DNA from: Neobacillus pocheonensis
GTDB lineage: Bacteria > Bacillota > Bacilli > Bacillales > Cytobacillaceae
Assembly: GCA_023702235.1 (NCBI GenBank)
Contig: JAMQCR010000001.1
Span: 1,488,001 to 1,552,000, forward strand
Direction: 5' to 3'
DNA: 64,000 nucleotides
The position numbers were made by a program, and so were the translations under genes. Positions within the stretch are counted from its first letter, which is position 1; every line of letters begins with the position of its first letter. The notes under the pieces are model-generated. The model was not told the origin of the DNA. It did not search any database and saw nothing but the letters and a program-made list of their open reading frames with translations. Positions 1 through 8,254 of this stretch are shown one piece after another.

Positions 1-2
1 GT

Positions 3-248
3 CAGTTCGACTACAATCCATATGCACAGCAGGAGCAATATGACCCGAACAGACAACTCTCTCAGCTACTGCAACTTCCACAATGGCAGCAGCTTGAACG
101 CAGAGTTAGTCAGCTTGAAAGGCAAAATGATCGGCAAGAAAAAGAAATTGACCAGCTTCAACGCCGTCTACAACGTGTAAATCAGCGGCTTCGTGTGCTA
201 GAAAACAGATTCCATATTCAAGTAACCCCTTTCGACGGGGAGTATTAA
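3..248 (+). CDS. C-terminal part of a Gln-rich coiled-coil protein (5' end outside window)
   Basis: An open frame enters from the left edge and stops at 246-248. It encodes about 81 residues rich in Gln, Arg, Leu and Glu. The start of the fragment reads like QFDYNPYAQQEQYDPNRQ, followed by a heptad-like stretch (LERRVSQLERQ, IDQLQRRLQRVNQRLRVLENR) and the end VTPFDGEY. This looks like a Bacillus surface or spore-associated coiled-coil protein, but I do not recognise the family. A hairpin terminator follows 13 bases after the stop, so this is the last gene of its transcript. Confidence 0.6.
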   Translation, partial: QFDYNPYAQQEQYDPNRQLSQLLQLPQWQQLERRVSQLERQNDRQEKEIDQLQRRLQRVNQRLRVLENRFHIQVTPFDGEY

Positions 249-261
249 AGAAATACTAAAG

Positions 262-316
262 AAGCTGACTCGAAAGGTCGATCAACATGATCTTTTTGGG
301 TCAGCTTTATTTTTTT
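262..316 (+). terminator. Intrinsic terminator after the coiled-coil gene
   Basis: AAGCTGAC at 262-269 pairs with GTCAGCTT at 300-307 and is followed by a T-rich run. Confidence 0.75.
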
Positions 317-460
317 TAAAAAAATATATTATTTGACCTTGTCCTATTTAGTCTTTTTTCTATATTTAAAGAATGAGAGGGCAATGGGACAGTAGAGCTA
401 GGATTCAACAAGCGATTATAGGCAATTTGTTAATTTAGAAGAATAGGAGGGAGAGTTTTT

Positions 461-1075
461 ATGCGAAAAAGACTAGTAGGAGGCGCATTAATCGCTGCTT
501 CTATGGTTCTAGCTTTTCATCCGCCACAAATCCTGACAGGGGAAAATCAACTCGACGTAAGCGTCCAGCGAGATATGATACAAAACCGTGATTCCCTTGA
601 GAAAGGAAAAATCCAGCAAGAGGCCGGAAACATTCCAAATGGTCAGGTGCCGATCACACTTGTTGAAACCGTTGATGGGGATACGATCAAAGTAAAAGTA
701 AATGGAAAAGTTGAAAAAGTCCGCTATTTATTGGTCGATACTCCAGATTCGAAGAAGCCAGGTATGTGTGTCCAGCCTTATGCAAAGGAAGCTTCTCTAA
801 GGAATGATCAATTGGTGAAGGGCGGCAGATTATCCTTGGAGCTTGAACAAGGGGACGCTAGGGATTCTTACGGGCGTTTATGTGTGGATGGGAAATCGGT
901 GCAAGAAACACTGCTAAAAGAGGGATTCGCACGTGTGGCATACATTATGAATCCACCTTATAAATTCCTACTTCAATATAGGGAAGTTGAGAGTCTGGCA
1001 AAAAGAAACAGAGTAAATATTTGGAACCGGACAGACTATGTGACAAATAGAGGTTTTAATGAGTGTGTGCCTTAA
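461..1075 (+). CDS. Secreted thermonuclease family protein (SNase-like)
   Basis: 204 residues with an N-terminal hydrophobic signal segment (residues 5-20) and an SNase/TNase domain from about residue 70. Visible family landmarks are VDGDTIKVKV, the RYLLVDTPD strand carrying the first catalytic Arg, a Glu in AKEAS, and DSYGR carrying the second catalytic Arg. The C-terminal helix with NIWN is present. It should hydrolyse DNA/RNA outside the cell in a calcium-dependent way. AGGAGGG lies 8-10 bases before the ATG. Compared with the usual YGR-LAYVYVDG segment, this protein reads YGRLCVDG, about four residues shorter in the strand after the catalytic Arg. The gene is probably monocistronic. Confidence 0.85.
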   Translation: MRKRLVGGALIAASMVLAFHPPQILTGENQLDVSVQRDMIQNRDSLEKGKIQQEAGNIPNGQVPITLVETVDGDTIKVKVNGKVEKVRYLLVDTPDSKKPGMCVQPYAKEASLRNDQLVKGGRLSLELEQGDARDSYGRLCVDGKSVQETLLKEGFARVAYIMNPPYKFLLQYREVESLAKRNRVNIWNRTDYVTNRGFNECVP

Positions 1076-1100
1076 GGTCGGTCTTTTACTAACAAGTGAT

Positions 1101-1147
1101 AACCCACTTATCCTTTTTATTCCCTCAAAGTTTGGAAGTGGGTGTTT
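1101..1147 (+). terminator. Probable terminator of the thermonuclease gene
   Basis: AACCCACTT at 1101-1109 pairs with AAGTGGGT at 1136-1143, followed by GTTTT. The rest of 1076-1510 holds no gene I can support. A weaker GGGTC/GGCCC hairpin with a T-run lies at about 1256-1296. Confidence 0.55.
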
Positions 1148-1510
1148 TACTGCCCGTTACTTTGGGGATAATATATGTGCCTTGCACCCTCGTTCAAAAT
1201 TTAAAAAATTCAATGATTAAGCGTTATCATTTATCATAATTAATTTGAACAGGTTGGGTCCTTTACTTTTAAAAAGTGATGGCCCTTTTTTATTTCATGA
1301 TTTTAATAGTATGATGTTTTGCGACAAAAAAAACCATTTATAGAGGTTTGGGGATCAGATAGGTGTCGATTAAAAAACAAGTAATATTCACAAAGCTGTA
1401 ACAAGTAAAACAATATTCTGGAAAAAAGAGGAGATAATAGAAATATAAACTGAATTAAAAATCAAGGCTTAACGAATTGTAGAATTCCTATTTCAAGGAG
1501 GAAGAGGACA

Positions 1511-2703
1511 ATGAAAAAAGGAAAATGGGTTGCGATGTTGTTGGCTGGCGGCAAAGGGACAAGATTAAATCAGCTGACAAATACCATTGTTAAACCGGCG
1601 ATGCCGTTTGGGGGTAAATACCGCATCATTGACTTTGCATTAAGCAACTGTAAAAATTCAGGAATTGAGACAGTCGGAATTTTAACACAATATAGGTTCT
1701 TGCATTGCATTCACATCTTAACCGTTTAAATCATTGGAACTTGTTTGATCGAAATGGAGGTATAACGATCCTGCCACCCTTTCAACGGAGTGATACAGGT
1801 GTGGAGTGGTATGAAGGCACTTCACATGCTGTATATCAAAATATTGAATTTATAGATCAATATTGTCCGGATGATGTTCTTATTCTTTCAGCCGATCAAG
1901 TCTATAAAATGGATTATACGTTAATGCTTCAGCAGCATATTGAAACAAAAGCAGATTGTACAATTGCCGTTAAGGAAGTCCCATGGGAAGATGCAAATCG
2001 ATTTGGTCTCATAAAGACAGAAAGGAAAACCTCTAAAATTAAGTATTTTGAAGAAAAACCAGTAAAACCGACAACCAATTTAGCTTCGATGGGTATCTAT
2101 ATTTTTAAATGGCCCATTTTAAAAGACTATTTGATTCAGGAGGAGCTTAAGGAATTCACGAATAGGGATTTTGCTAAGGATATCATTCCCGCCATCCTGA
2201 GCGATGGATTGCAGCTATACACGTACCAGTTCAGCGATTATTGGAAGGATGTAGGGACCGTCCACAGTTTTTGGGAGTCTAATCTGGATCTTTTAAATAA
2301 AGAGAAAAACATTTTCCTTCAAAAGCCTGAATGGAGGATTCATACTGTGGAAGATCATGAACCACCTTCCTACTTAGATGAGTGTGCCAAAGTGGAACAA
2401 AGTTTAATAAGCGAAGGCTGTGAAATATATGGCACCATCGAAAATTCTGTTTTGTTTAGCGGAGTCAAGATTGGAAAGGGTTCACACATTAAAAATGCAG
2501 TCATTTTACCGCATACGATTGTTGAAGAGAACGTGTGGATAGAAAATGCAGTGATTGGGAGCCAATCATTGATAAAGAATGGAGTGATTATCTTTTCGAA
2601 CTCCCCAGATGCGCAATTAATGGTTGTTGGAAATCATGAAACGGTTGATCCAACAATTGTAGATTCTAAATCTAAAAATAATGTAAAAACGGTTCTGTCG
2701 TAA
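1511..2703 (+). CDS. glgC: Glucose-1-phosphate adenylyltransferase GlgC (one frameshift)
   Basis: ADP-glucose synthase, the first step of glycogen synthesis. The N-terminal part (1511 to about 1695) has the nucleotide-binding signature LAGGKGTRL, then [20 protein letters not shown]. The frame is lost at about 1695-1698, where QYR should be followed by PLALHSHL, and resumes as [21 protein letters not shown]. The second part has the substrate loop [24 protein letters not shown], and a C-terminal left-handed beta-helix. Total length of about 397 codons is normal for the family. The expected AGGCCT at the break reads AGGTT, fitting the GGCC-associated error pattern of this window. No glgB, glgD, glgA or glgP is adjacent. 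AAGGAGG precedes the ATG. Confidence 0.85.
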
Positions 2704-2840
2704 TGAAACAAAGTGATCAAGTTTGCTGCGAGAAAGGGAAGGTTATTTCATCTTCCCGAATCCGCTTTTTACTTTTAAGTAGATGTGGCGGAAAATCCTT
2801 TGTTTAATAAGAATAATCTCAAACGGAAAATGTTTAAAAG

Positions 2841-3806
2841 GCACTGATCAATCCGGTCATATGGGCTGTAACTGGTAATCCAGAGGATGTAGTAACGGTT
2901 CTAACTGGAATTAAATCTGCGGTTGAGGAGGAGACAGAAATTGTATACACCAACGGCTGCGAAGTAACAGGAGATGAGGGGATTGACTTTAGTACGGCTG
3001 TTCAATTGGCAAGCGACTCCGATGTCATTGTCGCTGTGGTAGGGGAAAATGCTGACATGAGCGGTGAAGCCTCCAGCCGTATGGATTTAAACTTACCAGG
3101 TAGACAGGAAGAATTATTAAAAGCCTTACATCAAACAGGTAAACCGGTAGTTGTAATCCTAATCAACGGTAGACCACTATCTATTCCTTGGGCAGCAGAG
3201 AATGTATCGGCGATTGTTGAAGCATGGCAATTAGGGGTCCAAAGCGGTAATGCGATTGCAGATGTATTATTCGGAGACTATAACCCAAGTGGCAAACTAG
3301 TGGCTACCTTCCCGTATTCAGTTGGACAAATCCCAATCTATTATAATCATCCCAGGACAGGTAGACCTGCTAGTAAAGTAAAGTTCACCTCAAAATATAT
3401 AGATGGTCCAACTGAACCATTGTACCCATTTGGTTTTGGCTTAAGTTACACTACATTTGAATATGACAACCTTGTGCTATCGTCTGCCGAAGTAACGAAG
3501 AATAGCTGTATTACGATTAGTGTAGATGTAAGGAATTCAGGGCATCGCTCCGGTGAAGAAATTGTACAGCTTTATATATCCGATGTAATTGCAAGCAGAG
3601 TAAGACCAGTTAAAGAATTAAAAGGATTTAAAAAAGTCATTCTGCAGCCAGGAGAAAACAAAACCGTAAGTTTTGAGCTTGAGATAAAAAATCTTGGTTT
3701 CCATAATGAAGAGATGAAGTATATTGTTGAACCTGGTTTGTTTATAGTGTGTGTAGGACCAAATTCTAAAGATGGTCTGGAGGATGAATTTTTCTTAAGA
3801 GGATAG
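2841..3806 (+). pseudogene. C-terminal fragment of a GH3 beta-glucosidase (BglX-like)
   Basis: The open frame covers only the C-terminal third of a glycoside hydrolase family 3 enzyme. It has the (alpha/beta)6 sandwich domain (DVIVAVVGENADMSGEASSR, LPGRQEELLKAL, VVVILINGRPL, PWAAENVSAIVEAW), then LYPFGFGLSYTTFEY, then the fibronectin-III-like domain. Homology begins near 2841 with PEDVVTVLTGIKSAV after another shift. The N-terminal TIM barrel, which carries the catalytic Asp, is absent. It cannot be an active enzyme. A TTG at 3006 could start translation but has no good ribosome binding site. It follows glgC without a promoter I can see, so it is probably a deletion relic. Confidence 0.8.
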
Positions 3807-3839
3807 CAAATATTTCCTAACAAATATTATAAGGAATCG

Positions 3840-3876
3840 ATGTAACCTTTTATCATGAAGGTTGCATTTTTATATT
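3840..3876 (+). terminator. Terminator after the GH3 fragment
   Basis: ATGTAACCTT pairs with AAGGTTGCAT (one G-T pair) across a short loop, followed by TTTTTAT. The remaining 3877-4050 is AT-rich with no gene seen. Confidence 0.65.
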
Positions 3877-4050
3877 TAATGGAAGTACTTAGATTTCGGT
3901 ATTTATAAACCATAATTAAAATTAATAGTGAAATTTTTAACCTTATTGTAAATAACCCATTAATGAATATGGCAATTAAAAAATGTTGTTTATGGCATAT
4001 ATATTATAACAAATTTAACGCGGTAAATTATTAAATAAAACATGCGAAAT

Positions 4051-4080
4051 AAAAGGCTGTCGAGTGTTTCTCGACAGCCT
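4051..4080 (-). terminator. Terminator of yrrS
   Basis: Perfect 11-bp stem, AGGCTGTCGAG with CTCGACAGCCT, 5-nt loop, and TTTTA on the minus-strand 3' side. Confidence 0.85.
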
Positions 4081-4114
4081 GAGGATGTAACTTAAGGACA
4101 TCCTATTTTCCTTT

Positions 4115-4767
4115 TTATGAAGCTGGTTCAACTTTTGTTGCTTTATAGCCTGAGCCATCCCATTGGAGATACACACGATATTTTTGCGAGCCTTTTGCTT
4201 TTGCTGATACAGTCCCGACTGAGCCGCCTGGGTTGCTTTTGTCGCTCCCTAAAAACCATACAGTCATATTGCTTTGATCTATTCCAGCAGCCGAAGAGAT
4301 TGTCTGCAGCATCTCCTGCCAATCTTGAGAACTTGAATCATAGCTTGTAATATGCTGCTGACCCGTTTGTGCCGGTGTTTCCGGTGCTGGTGAAGTTGTT
4401 AAACTTGACTGCGAGCTACTCGAAGAAGATAAGGATGAATTGCCTGCTGATGCTGTTTCACTATTCGTTTGATCATTTTGAGTTTGATCTTGGGACGATG
4501 AGTCACCATTTGTTTGATTACTTGTTGAACTCTTTTTCACAGCTGGCTTATCCTTCTTTATGTTGTGAATCGATTGTTTTTCGGCTGAGGCTTGAACACT
4601 TTTTTAGGTGCTGCCTTGTTATCTCCCGAGGAAAAAATCGAATACGAAACAAATGCAATAAGTATAAGTACGATTACAATTGATCCGTTTAAAATGAAAT
4701 TGGTTTTTTTTCTTTTTGCTCTGGACGTTGCACGTGAATTTCCAAGAAAATTATTCAAAATAACCAC
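4115..4767 (-). CDS. yrrS: YrrS family protein (DUF1510), one frameshift
   Basis: Membrane-anchored protein: a short basic cytoplasmic N-terminus (RAKRKKTNFILNGSI), one transmembrane helix, a long Ser/Thr/Gln/Asn-rich linker, and the C-terminal DUF1510 domain (DWQEMLQTISSAAGIDQSNM, KYRVYLQWDGSGYKATKVE). The first 60-odd codons and the rest are in different frames. The join falls in a run of six A (4590s on the plus strand). Seven A would restore APKKSVQASAEKQ. YrrS is encoded next to PbpI in B. subtilis, and here a pbpI relic lies directly upstream, so the ancestral pair is still visible. Molecular function is unknown. Confidence 0.85.
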
Positions 4768-4794
4768 TCTCCCAAAACCGAGAATGTCATCATT

Positions 4795-5031
4795 CTACCA
4801 TGTGTGGTGAAAAACTTGAAGTATTTTATCACAATACTCCACATTTTGGTACATTGTCTCTATTTGCTGATACCTTTCATAAAGCATTTTAACCATTTCG
4901 GAAAACAACTCATAAGCCCCTTTTTCATTCCCAGTCACATCCTAATTAACCGCAACTAGTGCATATTTGGGTTGATGGGAAGAAAAATAGAAGGCAAACC
5001 ATTTATTATGATCTTTATTGCTGTCAAATAA
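4795..5031 (-). pseudogene. C-terminal relic of penicillin-binding protein PbpI/YrrR
   Basis: Reading the minus strand from about 5031, the frame gives LFDSNKDHNKWFAFYFSS, HQPKYALVAVN, a stop (TAG), then GNEKGAYELFSEMVKMLYERYQQ, ending with a stop at 4795-4797. This is the pattern of the end of a class-B PBP transpeptidase domain. Only about 78 codons remain and they contain an in-frame stop. In B. subtilis yrrR (pbpI) precedes yrrS, matching the position here. Assignment rests on the motif pattern and on synteny, so it is an inference. Confidence 0.55.
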
Positions 5032-5035
5032 CAAA

Positions 5036-5059
5036 GAGCCGGCAATGGTCTGCCGGTTC
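5036..5059 (-). terminator. Terminator of the cupredoxin lipoprotein gene
   Basis: On the minus strand GAACCGGCA pairs with TGCCGGCTC, followed by TTTGTT. Confidence 0.75.
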
Positions 5060-5063
5060 TTAG

Positions 5064-5918
5064 TTATTTGACTACATTGAAATAGCCCATCATATTATTG
5101 TCATTTGACATTGCCCAGCCTTTGGCATCGTCATCGCATGGGATCGTACACATCCACATGAATTTCCCTTCTTTTTGTGGAGTAAAAGTGAATGTGGACA
5201 CAGCGGGAACACCGTCTATCGCACTCGCTTTAGCTACGAAATTGAGTCCAAGGTCTTTAGCTGTAATGGAATGCTCACCTTGGTCAAGATTATAAACTGT
5301 CACCTCTACCGGCTGTTCGACTTTCACAGTGATGTCGCCAGTCGCAAAGGAATCATGCATTTTTCCATCCGGACCCAATTTGTAACCAGGATTCACCACC
5401 ATGGATACATGCTGAACTTGATTACTAGCAGGAAGAACCGTAATTTTTCCTGTCATATACCCTTGCTGCGACATTGACCAATGGTTGCTGTCATCGCAGA
5501 CATCCGTACAATTCCAGGTAAACGTGCCTGATTTGGAAGGTGTAAAGGTATAGGTGGTCTCTTTCGGCTGACCTTTCTTAGTGGAGCCTTTGATTTTTAC
5601 ACCTAGTCCAAGTTCAGGTGAAACATAAGTATGTTCCGCATCATCATAATTCAAGAAGTGTAAAGTGACTGGTTGGTTTTGCGTGATTTGTATATCACCG
5701 TTGATAAAAGCATCGTGCTTCTTCCCGTCAGAACCGAGTTTTGAACCTGCCTCTACAACGATATATTGATTGAAAGCCGTTTGAACGGTATTAACTGTTT
5801 TGTATGTAACAGCCTTAACTGGTTTTGCCGATGGGCTTGTTCCACATCCGGCTAAAGAGAGGGAGATAGCAGAAGACAGAGCGACTACGATAGCACCTTT
5901 ATTCGCAGTTTTGTTCAT
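5064..5918 (-). CDS. Lipoprotein with two cupredoxin domains, CuA-like site in domain 1
   Basis: 284 residues from the ATG at 5918, which is preceded by AGGGGGG. An upstream in-frame ATG at 5960 lacks a binding site. A signal peptide ends in the lipobox LAGC. Two tandem cupredoxin folds follow. Domain 1 ends with C-TDV-C-DDSN-H-WS-M and has an earlier His in AEHTY, giving His, two Cys, His, Met in the order of a CuA centre. Domain 2 repeats the layout (GEHSI, then C-TIP-C-DDDAK-GWA-M) but has Gly where the second His is expected. Each domain also carries GSDGKKHD or GPDGKMHD. It probably binds copper or moves electrons outside the membrane. It sits alone, not beside oxidase genes. Confidence 0.75.
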   Translation of the reverse strand: MNKTANKGAIVVALSSAISLSLAGCGTSPSAKPVKAVTYKTVNTVQTAFNQYIVVEAGSKLGSDGKKHDAFINGDIQITQNQPVTLHFLNYDDAEHTYVSPELGLGVKIKGSTKKGQPKETTYTFTPSKSGTFTWNCTDVCDDSNHWSMSQQGYMTGKITVLPASNQVQHVSMVVNPGYKLGPDGKMHDSFATGDITVKVEQPVEVTVYNLDQGEHSITAKDLGLNFVAKASAIDGVPAVSTFTFTPQKEGKFMWMCTIPCDDDAKGWAMSNDNNMMGYFNVVK

Positions 5919-6249
5919 GATAAACCCCCCTAAAATGAAAAGTTTGAACATGGAAAGCATACCACACCTTTTAAAATCCCCACGGAATCTTAATGAAATT
6001 TAAGATTCTTAAGGGAATTTTAATTTACCCATATTATTCCAAACTTTATAAGGTGTCTAATTTCCATAAATTTCTCCTAAAGTTGTATGATGTATCGAAA
6101 AAAATGATAATGATTTTTTAAATTTCAATTTTATTAATAGTTATGATTCATCATCACTTTTTGTGAAAATAACACAAAAATAGGAAAACACTTATGAATT
6201 CCTGGCAATAATGTTAGTTACCCAACAAACATTAATAGGAGGTTATCAC

Positions 6250-7366
6250 GTGTTTTCCGTGTTACTAGAATTGCCAGAATTTGAAGTTGTTAATCAAGAA
6301 ATTTTATCTACTCATTATTTGGTTCATGTTGAGAAAAAGATGGATGAGGAGCGATGCCCTCACTGTGGTTTTCACACTCGCATTGTCCACGACAGCAGGA
6401 CAAGGAAAATACGAGATTTATCCGTACTCAACAAACCGTTGTTTTTACTTGTTTACGTAAAGAGGTATCGCTGGCAGAACTGTGAAGAAGTTTTTTCATC
6501 TTCTTTTGAATCAGTTGCTTCACATCAACATTATTCGAATCGCTTTCGCCAATTCATTTATGAACAAGTTCTAGGTACAACCATTCAGGATATTAGCAGA
6601 AAATATCAGATTGCTTACTCAACAGTTGAGCGTATTTTCTATTCAGTTGCTTACGAAAAGGCAAAGGATCATCAAGCAGTTATCCAAGAGATTCAAGACG
6701 ATCAAGACATTCCATTGAGTCTTGATGAAATCGCCGTTCGCAAGAGGCATAAATATGAAACTGTTCTTTATGACGCTAACTTAGGAGCTGTCATGGGTAT
6801 GCATAAGAATCGTGATTTTGACTCAACGTTTAAACTTTTGTCATTAAAAGTCATTCATCCTGATAAGGTTAAAAACGTTGTGGTAGACATGTGGGATCCC
6901 TTTCATAAGGCCATACGAAGGCCTTTCCCAACGCACAGATTATTGTCGATAAGTACCATGTCGTTCAAAAAGTTACTCAAGCCTTAGACCAAGTCCGAAA
7001 GAAAATACCTGGATTAAAGAAATCCCGATTTGTTCTCCTGAAAAGTTATGAAAATGTAAAAGATAAGGATCGGGAAAAACTAAATGAATTGTTAGAGACG
7101 CACGAGAGTCTAGCGTATGGGTATTATCTAAAAGAACTATTCAGAGACTTTTATAAATCACATGATTATGAGACAGCTAACCAATTACTAAAGGAGTGGC
7201 TTCAACTAGCCTGGAGTAGCCCGTTTTCATCATTTCATGAAGTGGCAAAAACGATAGAAAACTGGCGAATTCAAATTCTGCTATACTTTAAAACACCGTT
7301 TACAAATGGACGTACCGAAGGTACCAATCATAAGATCAAAAACATAAAACGACGTGCTTACGGATT
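6250..7366 (+). mobile_element. ISL3-family transposase, one frameshift, right end truncated
   Basis: DDE transposase of the ISL3 (IS204/IS1165) type. It has a zinc-finger N-terminus (RCPHCGFH), a helix-turn-helix (DISRKYQIAYSTVERI), and the catalytic region with LDEIAVRK (Asp), VVDMWDPF (Asp) and FTNGRTEGTNHKIKNIKRRAYGF (Glu). GTG at 6250 with AGGAGG 7 bases upstream is the best start. The frame breaks near 6920 in AAGGCC; GGGCC would restore RAFPNAQIIVDKYHVVQ. Just after RRAYGF the sequence turns into tauD in the opposite orientation, so the right terminus and its inverted repeat are gone. I could not identify a left inverted repeat in 5960-6210. The element is very probably immobile. Confidence 0.85.
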
Positions 7367-7753
7367 CCAGTTCTGGTATTACCACTCCCGTAAAATTGAG
7401 AATTTCGGGTACGCCGCTTCAAACGTTACATTAGTATGCCATGAATTAGCCCGACCGCCATGATCAGAATTAAGTTCTAAAATATAGTTTGTACCTGTTT
7501 TTGCAGGCACTGTTGGGTGGACCACTGGATTACCGAATAGTTGTGCAAAAGCTTCTTGTCCCTGATCGTCCAAATGATTCTGATCACGAAAAAAAACGAC
7601 CTTATGTTTTAAGAGAGCTTTACGGATAGGTTCCACGGTATCGGTGTCCAGTTCCCCGGAAAGTTTTACACCTGATATTTCTGCTCCAATACGCCCTGCC
7701 ACTGGTTTTACTACGATTTTTGCTTCATCTTGAACTTCTTTGACATTACTCAT
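7366..7753 (-). pseudogene. tauD: N-terminal fragment of taurine dioxygenase TauD, cut by an IS junction
   Basis: Start of an alpha-ketoglutarate-dependent taurine/sulfonate dioxygenase. MSNVKE follows a good AAGGAGG. Family features are [37 protein letters not shown] and the metal-binding [18 protein letters not shown] (His and, in the usual HTD, an Asp that is Asn here). After about 125 codons the gene runs into the transposase. The distal His and the 2-oxoglutarate-binding Arg are missing. The last readable part (VVIPEL) is in a shifted frame. Its leader is intact: promoter 7905-7933, 21-nt hairpin 7838-7858 and terminator 7817-7840. The gene was clearly part of the local sulfonate regulon. 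Confidence 0.8.
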
Positions 7754-7816
7754 TTTAATTCCTCCTTGTTTTTTTGCCGCTAAAACGATTTAATCACCAC
7801 CGATAAGACGAAAGAA

Positions 7817-7840
7817 AGCCAGAGCATATAAGCTCTGGCT
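7817..7840 (-). terminator. Leader terminator of tauD
   Basis: Minus strand: AGCCAGAGC pairs with GCTCTGGCT, then TTTCTTTC. Its first bases, AGC, are the last bases of the 21-nt hairpin element, so the two structures exclude each other. Confidence 0.75.
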
Positions 7841-7858
7841 TCCAGATGACTGGTCAGC
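7838..7858 (-). promoter_or_regulatory. Sulfur-leader hairpin element, copy at tauD
   Basis: Parts in order on the minus strand: outer arm GCT, GA, inner arm CCAG, loop TCAT, inner arm CTGG, bulged A, outer arm AGC. Same length and layout as five other copies in this window, with a different but complementary inner stem. Confidence 0.75.
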
Positions 7859-7904
7859 AATTTCATTTGCTGTTAAATTCTTTAATTCATATCGGCTTAA
7901 TGTG

Positions 7905-7933
7905 AATTTAGTTTTTCAGAAAACATCTGTCAA
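7905..7933 (-). promoter_or_regulatory. Probable SigA promoter of tauD
   Basis: Minus strand TTGACA (7928-7933), 17-bp spacer, TAAATT (7905-7910). The transcript would start about 40 bases before the hairpin element. Confidence 0.55.
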
Positions 7934-8049
7934 TAAAATAATTTTAATTTTCTAAAAAATCTAAGCGTAAGGATATGGATCATCCACACACAGTAAAGAT
8001 AAAAGAAAAACGTTTCTTTTGATTAATTTGGAAAATTTTAAATTTTGTG

Positions 8050-8078
8050 TTGACGATTAAAAACGGAATTGGTAGTAT
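8050..8078 (+). promoter_or_regulatory. SigA promoter of the sulfonate ABC operon
   Basis: TTGACG (8050-8055), 17-bp spacer, TAGTAT (8073-8078). The spacer contains CGGAAT, also present in the promoters at 21994-22022 and 22252-22280. Confidence 0.65.
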
Positions 8079-8118
8079 TAGTAAAAACCAAGCAATCCAA
8101 TAGGAAAACGGTATTTTT

Positions 8119-8138
8119 ATCGGCGGTCAACCGGAGAC
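8119..8138 (+). promoter_or_regulatory. Diverged sulfur-leader hairpin element
   Basis: Order: ATC, GG, inner arm CGG, loop TCAA, inner arm CCG, GA, GAC. It keeps the GR, the C at loop position 2 and the overlap with the terminator, but the inner stem is 3 bp and the outer pairing is weaker. I treat it as a likely diverged copy. Confidence 0.45.
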
Positions 8139-8170
8139 TTTTCTTTTCAAAGAGATGTCTCCGGTTTTTT
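8130..8170 (+). terminator. Leader terminator in front of the sulfonate ABC operon
   Basis: ACCGGAGAC (8130-8138) pairs with GTCTCCGGT (8157-8165), followed by TTTTTTT. It lies between the promoter and the first gene, so it can only act by attenuation. Confidence 0.85.
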
Positions 8171-8254
8171 TTATCGAGAAAAATGCCGGTGCTTTCAGCA
8201 GTTACACTTGGTTGGATGGATTGGTTAAAAACTAAAGAGGAGGAAGGGGAAATC

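Noticed and set aside
7754..8254. SAM-I (S-box), SMK or T-box leader before the sulfonate genes
   Set aside because: The conserved strings of these families are not present; only the short hairpin and terminators are.
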